From positions 44,146,352-44,210,351 of the forward strand of contig JAAONU010000011.1 in the NCBI GenBank assembly GCA_012932295.1: a stretch of DNA of 64,000 bases, written 5' to 3'. The notes under the pieces were generated by a model. The model was not told the DNA's origin. It saw only the letters and a program-made list of their open reading frames with translations, and searched no databases. Positions 36,731 to 48,783 of the stretch are shown here, piece by piece (position 1 is the stretch's first letter; every line of letters begins with the position of its first letter). Position numbers and translations under genes: made by a program. This DNA is from Cyclina sinensis (lineage: Eukaryota > Mollusca > Bivalvia > Venerida > Veneridae).

Positions 36731-37564
36731 CTACCAATGAAATATAGGGAAATATCAGTGAGATAAAAGTGATAATCCACTGTTTTGAATCAGTGAAATT
36801 ACCATTTTGATAATCCACCGTTTGTGCCGGAACTACTTTTCCCCACCACGTAAATACAAGAGAATCCGCTGTATTTCAGACAGTGACAGCGAGTGAAATT
36901 TATTTACCTTGTTAAATCCAGTTATAATATTGAATTCCTGAGCCTAAGTAGTTGTGAACAATGATGAAATTCGCCATAAATTATTTAAAATGTCTGATTA
37001 GTTTACATAACTCACATGGACAATATACAATATGGCCGACTTTCAATTCAATTGATTGAATATTACTCGGTATTAATCCGCTTTTATAATTAAAGTATGT
37101 ATGGCTAAAATTCAATAAATATTGATAAACCGTGTAGAGAAAAATAAATGTTATTTGATGAAAGTGTATTCAGTTTATTTCAGCAGAAGTAAAGTTATCA
37201 TATGTATTGGAGATTGTCTGCACTTTTTTTGGTGCTGAGTAACGGTCTGACCAAAGTACGCATTAAATGATTTGGGGCTCACCATAAGGAATTTATTGAA
37301 GGCTCTGAGTAAAAATGTCATAAAATACCCATTTTTGACGTGTTGGCATAAAATTAAAAGAAAATTTGTTTGTTTTTTAGTGGATAATGGGAATTTATTT
37401 TATCTCGTGAACACCATATGTTTATATTTTCACTCGTGGCTGCGCCACTCGTGAAAATATCACATATGGTGTTCACTCGATGAAATAAATTCTCATCTTC
37501 AATCTTCAAACAAACAAATATCCTCTATATCTTCTATTAACGATAAGAATAGACAAACAGAAGT
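36731..37564. other. Spacer between the two duplication copies
   Basis: About 830 bp without homology to the duplicated unit. It contains a CACTG/CAGTG-rich stretch at 36750-36830 that looks like a decayed foldback element, and a strong palindrome at 37389-37494. No gene seen. Confidence 0.6.
37389..37494. repeat. Long palindrome (foldback element)
   Basis: Left arm GGGAATTTATTTTATCTCGT and GAACACCATATG pair with CATATGGTGTTC and GATGAAATAAATTCTC on the right. The inner arm TATTTTCACTCGTGG pairs with CCACTCGTGAAAATAT around CTGCG. The arms are about 48 bp with few mismatches and the loop is very short, so the DNA could extrude a cruciform. Confidence 0.85.
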
Positions 37565-39049
37565 ACATTTTTTTTGTACTAAAGTTAAGCATTGCATTTT
37601 ATACGTACTGTATTTGGCATGTGTGTATGTTTTCATATTTGACAGTTTTATTTTGCTTTCAAAAATAAAAATAAGAACAAGTATTACATCTTTGATCTTA
37701 TTTAAAAATGGACGCTCCAGTAACGTGTCTAAGCCTCTTCTTGTTTGTAATTATTGTCCGGCCTTGACTTTACTCTTGCTACTTTTATATTGGTTTCTCT
37801 GTGAGCATATTTAATTTCTATCTTCCCTCCTTAATATCTTCTATCTCTATTTATATTGTCATTATTCCCTGTAATTTTGTATTCCCAGGTATTATCCTGC
37901 CAAAAAGAGCATGAAGTACTATACACCTGTTGGTTACTTGAAAGGCAGGCGGAACACTAAACAATAGATGCCCCAACATTCCGCTGTATTATCACAAAAA
38001 TCCTGTCACAAATAGTATTTCCACTATGTTTTCCTTCTAAAACTCTCTGATAAAGAGACGAAGAACCTTTCCCCAAAACCTAATTCATGTACTTCACACA
38101 CTGACTTATTTATAAGAATATAACATCAAGGGAATTGAAATATTGTCTTTCACACCGTGTACATCAATAGAAAGCCAATAAAACAATGAAATGTCAAAAA
38201 CACATTTAGAAGTTTCCTTACGAGAATCGGCGTCAAAAAGATAAGGTCACCAAACTTCATTTGCACATATTGCGTGTATACCTAATGAAATTATACTAAT
38301 TAAACTGTGCTCGTAATAATATAATTGTATACTGTAAAACAACAAGTTCAAAGTAAAATACGTAATCTCCCAGCATTGACGGTTATGGAGGTCAACAGCA
38401 GTTTTACAACAGTTTTCTTCTACTCATTTCATTTCTTTTTGGTGTATTCTTGGTTATAGATATATTTAATTTGGATGTATGTAAGGACTTGATTTTATAC
38501 TATATCAAACAGGTATAGCTGACCAGCTGAATCGAAAAGATACTCGTGAAATCTCAAACCTTATAGTTTGAAACAATACATATCTTTAAATTAAGTATGT
38601 GAGAGTACAGTTTTCAAAATCGATCGTCAATGTTCTTAATCTGGCATCAGTAGAAATCAAACTTGTACATTGTAATAAATCTTGAGTTTAAAGACTATAG
38701 CAGTAAAGTATGCTTAGAAGAGCTTAGCTTAATATATGGACAGAGCTTCCTTTGGAAACAATTTTTCAACGGACAGGCAGAAAAACTGACCGACCTTTTG
38801 TATCATTTCTAAAAACATGTATTTTCATATCTGTTGTACATAAATAACAAAAACTTTGTTTCGTTTCGTAATATTCTGATTTCAAAATCCACTCAGGTAT
38901 TAAGAAACATTGAATGAAAGATGACAACTGGCATAATTTTTTTTCTTCTTTGCACATATTAAAATATCGGCCTCGACTGTTATGTAAGCCAGTCAGACTA
39001 AAATCTGCATCTAGGCACCACCTTAGAAACTCACATTGCAAGTCTTAAA

Positions 39050-39330
39050 CAACTCGCTATAATTTTGGATACGTTGTATTATCTTTGTAAAGCTTTGCGA
39101 GAAATTTCCTTTCTCAATTGTACTAGACGTATCTTTGAAGACACAACTGGAAGTTAATTTTCTTTATCTTGTCACGTTTCATTCGTCTCAGAGCTCGAAA
39201 TATTGATTTGAAGAAAAAAAAAAACATTCACATGTTCTTGATTCTTCTTTGCTACTTTATTTCCCCTAGGGACCGAACAGAATCTCATAGTTGACTGATG
39301 GATCAGTTTAATACGTTATTTAACCTAAAG
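39050..39330. other. Conserved non-coding block (copy 2)
   Basis: Partner of 29325-29610, with nearly identical runs. See that entry for detail. Confidence 0.5.
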
Positions 39331-42300
39331 TCAAATAAAGAAAGGATGGGATTTTATCCTTACGTCTGATTTGAGATACTGGATAAATGACTATTCCTCA
39401 ATTTATTTGTGTTAAATTTTACCAAGAACAAAAAAGATATTTTAAAATTGAACGATTGACCTTCTTTTAGTTTTAAACTGCTTAAAAATGTGCGAATTGA
39501 CCATTACATACTACCAGAACTACGAGATTATTTGCCATAGGTATACGGCTATATGATAAATTAGACTGCATTTTCCGCACAAGGAATACTATCTGTGACA
39601 CATAAGAGAAACTTTTTCAAAGTTAAAGTGCAGTCACTCCCTGATTGACGTTGGTATTAAAGCCTGCTGAATGATTTCCTTTATTATGTTTCTATTAATA
39701 AATACTGATTTTTTCTATCCATTTTCAGAACTGTAGAAACAAAGACATTATAAACAAATTAATTCACAAATACAAAAAATGAAGAAATGATTGTAACTTG
39801 TCATTTCGTTTGCTTTATTTTCGGTTTAATTTTCAATTACAAACTCATGTCTCTTGTTTAAATTGAATATGTTGCATTTTACCGTAAAATAACAGTATTT
39901 TTATTGCTGTTACCTTTTATCGAAGAAAACGTCCAGACTGTGCTTTTTGTCCGAAAGGATAACTGATATTTAGATATAAATAACACCCTGGTTTTGGCTG
40001 TGTTTGTGTCCTTATATACTTTATTTTATTTTGACACGACAACCGTTGCGTGAGTGTCATAAAACTATTTCTGTTGTGATAAACAACTAGATAAAAACCA
40101 TCTGGGATATTGCTTACGTTGTTTATTGGATATTCACCTTAGCTTTTCCTCTCTCCTTAAAATTATCTAGTATTTAGCCTACAATGTATATAGCCTACCA
40201 ACAGCTTCGTTTCTAGATATGCCCTATAAAAAAATTTAAATTTAATCTTTGTAACCTCGTTTAGAGTTCTCTAACCGTAAAACACTTTTATGTTACAGTA
40301 AATTATGTAAATGTATGAACAGTTTTAGAGTAGAGTATTATTTTAATGACATACCTAAGAACCGATTAGAAACTATCATTTGCAAATATAATATATTTTT
40401 ATACGGAAAATGAACTTTTTGTCCGGCATGCCAAATTAACGGTGCGAAAAATTGCATTAAAATCATTATAACATTATATTATAAATTCATTATTTCTGCA
40501 TAAAAGGAGATGAAAGAAATGTAGTTTAGATAAAATACTGAATTTATATGCAAATTCATATGCAAATTTACTACCGAAACTAATACACTTCCAGCCACTT
40601 GGGGACTTTACGTCTTTCCATGGAACTTTGACATTTCTTATAAGCGTCGCTTTGGTAGTTTTTTGAAAGGTTCCAAGAACAGGCTGTTCCTTGTAATAAT
40701 TAGTGCGCTAAATTTTTACAGCTCTGAACAGGGTCATCGATTTGAATTGAAAAGTATTATGGTGTGCACATGTATGTACAGGAAAATGGCTAATACTGCT
40801 TTTACATTTTACTTCAGTTCCCTTGTACTGTTTGGAATCAACGAATTAAACAAAACCGAACAATCGCTTATCCCCCGAAGTAACAAAATAGACATTCAAA
40901 GGCAACTAAATGTGGTGTAAGCAATGTAGCAGGTTTTTGAAGTCTATAGTTAACGTGATGATCCAGGTATTACTGCAGAAGTGATCTTACTTATGTTTCA
41001 AAAACATGTTTTTCTATTTCAAATTTCTTAAATTATTCTGAATTTCATAGAATTAAAAAAATGTTAACATGTACTGTTTTACGCTTACACAAATGGAGCT
41101 GTTGATGTTTGATTATTAAACAGAGTAAAAGTAGCAACAAGTGTCCGTGATTTGAATTAATTTTACTGAGTTTTTCTATTTTTGTTTCCTATCAAATGTA
41201 TCAGATGTAAAGCTGTCACTTTTCTGTTTCAAGTACCTTTTAAAGTTTCAAATTACACCGAGTACTTTACATACATGCGGTGTTAAGGCGTTTCCGTTTT
41301 CAGGAAACTAAACATTTGAAACTAGGTTAAATGCAGAACATATTCTCGACTGACATAATGAAGAAGAAACAATTATTAAAGTTGTCTCTACGAAGTAATT
41401 ACATTTCGTTGACTGTGAAAGGAAGCCTTAATTAGTATATCTAAGGTTCAAGAAAGAAAAAAATATTGATCATACATTCTGAACTATTCTTTACCTTTGA
41501 TACCTTGTGTGTGACACAACAAAAAATAATGTGTTATACGAGGAACTTGCTGCATTCAACAACACTGCGAACAGGATCAATTAAATATTATATACCGCCT
41601 TGTATGTCCACATGTTTGTGTATAGGCAAGTTTAACTATGTATCCATGAAAGCAGGTTTTGATGCGAGCAGTTTTATTCATATGTATTTGTTCTTTTTAA
41701 AGTATTGATATTAGCGTCGATACTTATCATACGATGAAAGCCTGATACATCTTCGGACACTTAAACTTACTAGTAAACCGTAATTCTCAGTGCAGTATTT
41801 GTGTACGTCAATAATTATTTCATGAATTACAGCATAAATAACAGCATAAATGAGAAAAAAGAGACATTATGCGAATCATTAACCTCTTTGTAATAATCTA
41901 TCATGAAATGTATATTTAGAAAGGTCTTAAATCTAGTGTCTAGGAGATTTATAGCTGCACATAAGCAATCAGGGATTTTGTGCTTTTCTTCTTTATTGTA
42001 CAGACAAAAGAGCATTTACTCATAAAGTAAAAGAAATGTCTCATGTCTGAAATGAATATCAACGATATAAGTATGATGTATGGCACAACGTTAAGTGACT
42101 TCTAATGGTAAATCGTAGCTTTGTCGCATTAAAGTATAGCCAGACTTGTATATCATACATACAGCTAAACATCTCAAAACCGTAAAAAATATTTATCCAT
42201 GGATGTTAACATATAAAGATATATTTGTACTGGCCTCGTAATAAGAAATAAGTTCAACAATTCTTTGTTTTTTTTCTTTTTTTTTTCTTAGTCTTGAACT

Positions 42301-42510
42301 TCATTCTTTATACGCCAAAAAAAAAGTTTTTTTTTCTTTTTTTTCTTAGTAATAAGACAGATCAGAGCACGTTTTTATTTCTTTTTTTTGTATCTGTCTT
42401 CAATCTGCGAGGGTAGTGAGTAATTTATCTTTTTTGAATGAGGTAATATATAAAATTCCGATCATATTAATATTGAAAATATCAGCTCAAATACTTTAAC
42501 ACGTGTTTAA

Positions 42511-43202
42511 TCATCCCCCGCCGAAAGAGCAGCGGGTGATATGGTAATAGTCTCCTTCCGTCCATCCATCCGTACTTTCGTCCCACATTTTTGTCCGGAG
42601 CATAACTCGAAAAGTATTTTTGAGATATCAACTTGAAACTTCATAGTTGCATAGATCTCAAAGAGGAGGAATGTAGTATATAAGAGTGATATCTGAACTC
42701 ATAATTATTTTTGACTTATTGCCTTTTGTTATTTTTCATTAATATTTTTTTTGTCCGCAGCATAACTCGAAAAGTATTTGAGATATCAACTTGAAACTTC
42801 ATAGATGGATGGATCTCATTAAGGAAGAGTGCACTGCTTGATTATGATAACTCTACCCTTCATAATTTTTTGAGTTATTATTTGTCATTTTATATGCTTA
42901 ATCTTTGGTCCAGAGCATAACTGGGAACGGGTTTGAGATATCAACTTGAAGCTTCATAGGTGGATATATCTTATTGAGGAGGGGAGCAGAACACAAGAAT
43001 GATAACTCTATCTTACATAATTTTTGAGTTATTACCCTTTATTTTTCATGCTTAATTTTTGTTCAGACAATTACTTAAAAAGTGTTTGAGATATAAACTT
43101 CATGGGTTGATATATCTCATTTTTGGAGGAGTGTTGAGCGAAAGAATGATAACTAAGCAAACACATTCGACGGGGGATGGCCATGTCAACATAGCTCTTG
43201 TT
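42511..43202 (+). mobile_element. Insertion specific to duplication copy 2 (TCCGTCCG-type element)
   Basis: It begins TCATCCCCCGCCGAAAGAGC and ends CGACGGGGGATGGCCATG...AGCTCTTGTT, so CATCCCCCG and CGGGGGATG form short terminal inverted repeats. Near the start are TCCGTCCATCCATCCG and GTCCGGAGCATAACTCGAAA. Inside are four diverged units of about 150 bp (GAGATATCAACTTGAAACTTC). Copy 1 has unrelated short sequence at the matching place (about 32910-32935). Non-coding. Confidence 0.75.
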
Positions 43203-45347
43203 ATATATTGTTTGTAAATTGAAGATACCTTTTTTGGTATGTTCATTGAAAAGTTAGGATGACAATTTTTGAATTGCTGAAATCCCTTTCTTAATTTAAA
43301 TTAGTATTTGTTTTTAATATTAAAGAATGTCAAAATGGAAACACTATCTTATAGCGAGTAAGGCACATCATTTCATATCGACTAGTCTTATTCAAAGAGT
43401 TCACCTTAAGATAGACAAAGGACTTGTCTTTTCGTTGTGTTTAATGTACATCTTCATACAAGTAGCAAGTAATTCATGTTAGTGATACTCATAAATAATT
43501 TCAAGTGATACAACTTCTTATAGGCTTGTAAATGACGTGGTGAAATCAAATGATTTGTTAAAAACTTTAAAATCCATTTCAGTGCAATAAACGACTTGAA
43601 TTCACTGTCTGAGGACATTAAGACTGACAAAAGATGAAATGATGTATATTCTATTCAAATTATGTCTGCTAGAAAAAGCTGCAACTCAAACAGGTGTATC
43701 TAAAACTCAAATGAGCAGAAAGTTACTTCTTTACCTTTATGTTAATCGGAAAGCTTTTTGGGCCTGAAAAGTTAAGTTCAGTATTGATTATAACTAACAA
43801 TATAAGCATTTTATACAACCAGAACTTCATAATTATATTCTTCTTGTGATAAATGTTAAAGGTAGATGTACGTTGCTTGTAAACTATCATCCTGTCATAT
43901 TATTTTCAGGACAGTACTTCACCAGATATATGCGTAAAATGATGCGCTTTTCTTTTGACATAATTCAGGTCAGCTAATCTTTTCACATTGTCCATGTACC
44001 TGAGGTGCTGATTTAGTATGCTGTTCTAATTGGTTAATAAAATGAGGGTGTCACAATTTGCATGATCACGGGCTTTTTCTAATTCATGATCATCTACTCG
44101 GTTAGCAAACATCTATCATTGATATTATCACTAGCGCAAAATATGTTTTCCTCACTTTCCATGAAGTCATCGGGCGAGGAAAGCTAGTGTAGACTCAGAC
44201 TTCACAGCTTCTACAAGATAAAATGATAAAGCTTGCCTCTGTCCTTCCCATAACTTTGTACTGGATTAATCAATTACAGTCGCCTATTTTCAAGTGCATT
44301 AAAAATAAGAATACAGCTGTTCTGTTCCATCATTTAAGTAAACTTATTTTGTTTTGTTTAGCTTTCTTGAATATAACCAGTTAGTAGCTTTGTTAATTGC
44401 TTTAAAATTAATTCTTAAATGTATTTCAATTTTGCAGTGGTTATTTTTGCTTAATTATTATACCCATTAATATATGCAGAACTGAAATGATATACTCAAA
44501 CAAATTGTTTAATTGTGGCAACGCCCTTAGTAATTAGAATCCCATGTTACAATGCAGTACAATGATGTTAAGTGCTTAGTTGTTTAATGTCACCAAGATT
44601 TTATACGTTTCCAATTATCAGATATTATTCCGTTACATTTGAACAAATTAGTATGATTTTATGTAAGAAACGTGTGCCTATATGTAATTTTAACCTAATA
44701 AAAATCAATCAAATTAGAAGAGACTACGAAACAAAGCCATGATGTTAAATTCGAAACAAATTAGACACGAGAAAATCAGCATATCTCAGAATCTGATGTC
44801 ACAAGGAATCATCTTTAAAGATGTCTGGTTATTGTATTGTTTAAGGATTGGCCTTAATGTTATTTACACTGCGTCTTTTGAGGCAAAATGGCGATACATT
44901 GAACACTATCATCAAGAAATCAATATTAATGTCGACCCAAAAAGCGTTAGGCTACGTTAGAAAGAAGGCAAGACCTTTTTGTAGAAACTATGATACTATT
45001 AAACATTTTAAATTATTAATAAGTACAATATAATCGACTGTGTAGATCAGGAAAGATAGACATATTTGATATAGTACGTGAACAATGGAAAAAAAAAAAC
45101 AGGATATGCCTCGTGAGGCCTCTCTTACAAGAATAAACTTGGAATGTGAGCTTGAGAGAACTTACAAAAAAACACATTGTTTATGCAGATTAAATTTACC
45201 TAGTAACCTCATATACCAATATAGTATTTTGTAAGACAGTGCCTTTGATATGTATAAGTTATAGAATATTATCGAGGACTTTATCGGCTGGTATCAGCGA
45301 ATGGGGCGACAGCAAGGGTCAATCATGGGAAATTAATCGAGACGGAA

Positions 45348-45631
45348 CTTATCGCATGACCATCACAGCTTTTCTTTTAAGATGGACGCTGTCTCGTGAT
45401 TTTTCCACTACGTTTTTTTAAACATTTTTAGGTCTTTACCCCCATTAGGTACCTCTGCTGTTACTATGAACTCCTGGGAAAATGAACCAATCACGTTCAT
45501 GATAAAATGATAAACTGGGCATGCGCGAGAAAATGTACCGATACCTCATTTAGAGCACACCAAAGTGTTATTTTACCGGAATTTAGAGAACTCCTATCTT
45601 CAAACAAAAACTGTGGCGGTCATGCGATAAG
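45348..45631. mobile_element. MITE with 21-bp terminal inverted repeats
   Basis: The left end CTTATCGCATGACC... matches the complement of the right end ...GGTCATGCGATAAG at 19 of 21 positions. The 284-bp body has no coding capacity. It lies within a stretch of about 375 bp (45252-45631) missing from duplication copy 1, so it arrived after duplication. I could not define the target duplication, so the superfamily is not assigned. Confidence 0.7.
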
Positions 45632-46236
45632 GGATAATATCGTTCCTCTTACAAGAATTTTTCTGAGCATGTTTTCTTGACAAGTCTTCAGTTGTTGTTT
45701 TTTCTTATCAAAAAAGGGAACTGTCTGCTAATAGTATTTTGTGAAGTTAAGGTGCAAAAAGTATCTTCTTTAGGATTGCATTCTGTTCAAAATGACTATC
45801 ACCTGTTAATAACAAAATCAAACACAATTTTACAAACTACTTCTTAGAAAATTATAGAATTTAACTCTCAAATGTATAAAAAATATCAGCCACTACTTAA
45901 ATAGAATTGATACATTCTGTTAAGACTGAGTACTAATGATGCAGAAAAAGTTATTAAGTACCAGTGGTAATAAAATAACTGTTGCAGAAAACTGTAACCA
46001 TTGATAATTTTAAGTATCCATGAGAATCTGATTACATTGAAATCAAGATAACGCGTTTAGTAGGTCATAAAGACTAAGAAACACAAAATCACTTACTTAG
46101 GTAAGACTTCGTTATTTCCTATTAACAGACAAACAGACAGACACACAGATAATTGTCCGTCATAAGTTAAGAGTTAATAGATAACAAACGGGTATATAGA
46201 TTGAAATACGTTAACCATGTTACTGTCTTTTCTTTT

Positions 46237-46845
46237 TATGCTCCCCGAAGGGAGAGTATATAGTCGCCACCTTGTCCGTCTGTACGTCCGTTGTGCTTGT
46301 CCGGAGCATAACTTGAAAACCCTTGGAATAATTTGTTTAAACTAAACACAGTGATAGAGGGCATTGAGGCGGACTGCAGTGCCAAAGAACCATAACTCTA
46401 TTTTGCCCCGTTTTTGAATTATCTCTCCTTTTAGAAAAATTTTGTTCGGAGCATAACCTGAAAACCCGTGGACAATAGTCGCCACCTTGTCCGTCTGTCC
46501 TTCTGTCCGTCCGTTGTGCTTGTCCGGAGCATAACTTGAAAATCTTTGGACATAATTTGTTTAAACTGCACACAGTGGTAGAGGGCATTGAGGCGGAGTG
46601 CAGTGCTAAAGAACCATAACTCTATTGTGCCCCATTTTTTAATTATCTCCCCTTTTAGAAAAATCTTGTTCGGAGCATAACCTGAAAACCCTTGGACATA
46701 ATTTGTTTAAACTGCACACAGTGGTAGAGGGCATTGAGGCGGAGTGCAGTGCCAAAAATGTGCCCAATTTATGACTTTGCCTTGCACATGTCCCTTTTGC
46801 TCCTGCTTCGGGGAGCATATGTCGGTTTTACCGATCGCTTTGTTT
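46237..46845 (+). mobile_element. TCCGTCCG-type element with perfect 14-bp inverted ends
   Basis: TATGCTCCCCGAAG at 46237-46250 is the exact complement of CTTCGGGGAGCATA at 46806-46819. After it come GTCGGTTTTACCGATC (a small hairpin) and GCTTTGTT. Internally GTCCGTCTGT/CGTCCG and GTCCGGAGCATAACTTGAAA open repeated units of up to about 240 bp: the GAGGGCATTGAGGCGGA phrase appears three times. The open frames within it are by-products of the repetition. Confidence 0.8.
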
Positions 46846-48472
46846 ACTTCAGTTATTGTACGCATTTATACAATTATTAGAACATAAGCAAAATTTAAAA
46901 TAGGTTTCCTGTCTGGTTCAGTTTTTTCGCCAATCTTACACTAATGTTTCCGTTCCTGTCTGGGTGTATTTTCTGACACTTTTCAGTAAATGCACTATTT
47001 TTTTACTAAAAAAGAGGAACATTTGCATTAATTATTTGACTGAAGTGCGAATTTGATTTAAGAACAGATTAAAATCTTCGCGCTCAAAAATCTAAATTTT
47101 TTATGCCGTTTTCTGTAGCCCTTTGATTGAAACTGTCATTAGAAAAAGTAAAAGAAGCAAAGCGACTTTAAATCAGTGGATATAATGCTCTGTTTACGTA
47201 AATGTGCAAAGTATCTGACTACAGCGAGATGATTAAATGCAAAATTAACTGAAAATCCAGCAAAATTATGCATACATCATAAAACCTAATTATTAAAAAA
47301 CTTAAACAAAGCTTCATGAGTGATCCCTATAAAAAGCATCCGATGTGAAACATTTGACATTAAAACTTATTGATGTTTAGGTAACACTGGTTAAAAGGTC
47401 AAATATCAAATAAAAAAGTGCAAAATGGCATTATCACAAACATTGAAAACGACCATTTCGATTTCGGGCATGCCTTCAAAATACTTATACACATAACCAA
47501 GATGTCAGTATTGCAAACAACTACCACATTTATCGCTAAAAAAAATACATTTGTGTAAAGCAATGGACGACAAGCCGCTTCAAGCGCAGTCTCTATGCAT
47601 TTTTTTCTAATACTAATAATAATAATATTATTACTATTATTATCATTATTATCAGTAATAAATCTCAAATTATATGTCATATTCAGTTATATTTCCTTCT
47701 CATTTTATTTCTGTGTTAAACGCCATTGTATCGATTCTATTTTGATTACGATAAAATAAATATTAAAACTCTTTTACTGAATATTTTACCAGAATAGTTT
47801 CATTAATCACACAAGCGTTGAATGGAAATTAGTTTTGTTGACTAGTTTTTCTCTCGGTGATTTGATGAGAGTTCTCTTTCGGAAAATTGGCTTTTTATTA
47901 ACTTACAGTGTAACAGGCAATGCCCTTGAGGCTGCTGTACCAGCTTGCTTATAAATAAGTCAGTATGCAGTAAATTTTCTCAGAGTTCCTTGTCTTTACA
48001 GCATCTAAGAATGTAAGGCTTATGCGAGTCGAAGACACAAGGGTCACATGAAAAGCCATTTTGTCAATCAGAAATTGTAGTACTACATAGTGTTACCCGA
48101 GTCATCTCATCATTGTTTTTTTTTTTGAAATCTGATTCTTAGGAAGTTATCTATATACTTATCAATTTTGAGCTCCCTGGGCAATGTCGGAAGAGTTTCT
48201 GATATATTACAAAGTAAATGTCGCACATTTGATAAAATTCTTAACTATTGACACTTTTCTAATAGCCCAGAGGCTAAAATCTTTTATCAATATTCTATGT
48301 ATCAGATCTATATACGGAGCATGACAAACAATAGGGGGAGTCTGGAAATTGCACCTTTAACATACACTGCTACTTACCTAAGATGGTCTCCGTCTATACC
48401 GATCTCACTTATATTAAGCAGGCAAACATCAGAGCCATGAAGTATTTCAGGTAGACGGTGGAAAAAGATAGA
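46846..48472. other. No gene seen
   Basis: AT-rich. A TAA/TTA microsatellite-like run lies at 47610-47656. The minus-strand frame at 47399-47680 crosses that run and has no recognisable domain. Confidence 0.55.
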
Positions 48473-48783
48473 GACTTAACATAGGTCGAGGGGTGTTTCA
48501 GGTGAAAGGAGACTTAACATAGGCCGAGGGGTGTTTCAGGTGAAAGGAGACTTAACATAGGCCGAGGGGTGTTTCAGGTGAAAGGAGACTTAACATAGGC
48601 CGAGGGGTGTTTCAGGTGATAGGAGACTTAACATAGGCCGAGGGGTGTTTCAGGTGAAATAACATAGGCCGAGGGGTGTTTCAGGTGAAATAACATAGGC
48701 CGAGGGGTGTTTCAGGTGAAATAACATAGGACGAGGGGTGTTTCAGGTGAAATAACATAGGCCGAGGGGTGTTTCAGGTGAAA
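48473..48783 (+). repeat. Minisatellite: five 38-bp then four 31-bp units
   Basis: Units begin at 48473, 48511, 48549, 48587 and 48625 (GACTTAACATAGG.CGAGG type, 38 bp). They continue at 48660, 48691, 48722 and 48753 with a 31-bp form that lacks GGAGACT. Units are nearly identical (one T/C, one A/T and one C/A variant seen), so amplification is recent. It is not a CRISPR array: there are no spacers. Confidence 0.95.

Larger units (their letters stand above)
37565..46115 (+). repeat. Segmental duplication, copy 2
   Basis: Partner of 27490-36730. It carries its own insertions at 42511-43202 and around 45250-45631, replaces the copy 1 segment at 31690-31930 with unrelated sequence at 41455-41820, and lacks the minisatellite expansion. 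Homology ends near ACAAAATCACTTACTTAGGT, matching 36700-36725. Confidence 0.9.

Noticed and set aside
40663..40920. 85-codon plus-strand frame in duplication copy 2
   Set aside because: The matching part of copy 1 (about 30945-31050) does not keep the frame or the sequence.
46337..46588. 83-codon minus-strand frame (Cys/Arg-rich)
   Set aside because: Lies wholly inside the TCCGTCCG element and follows its internal repeats.
48473..48783. Possible CRISPR array
   Set aside because: Units follow each other with no unique spacers, and the genome is eukaryotic.
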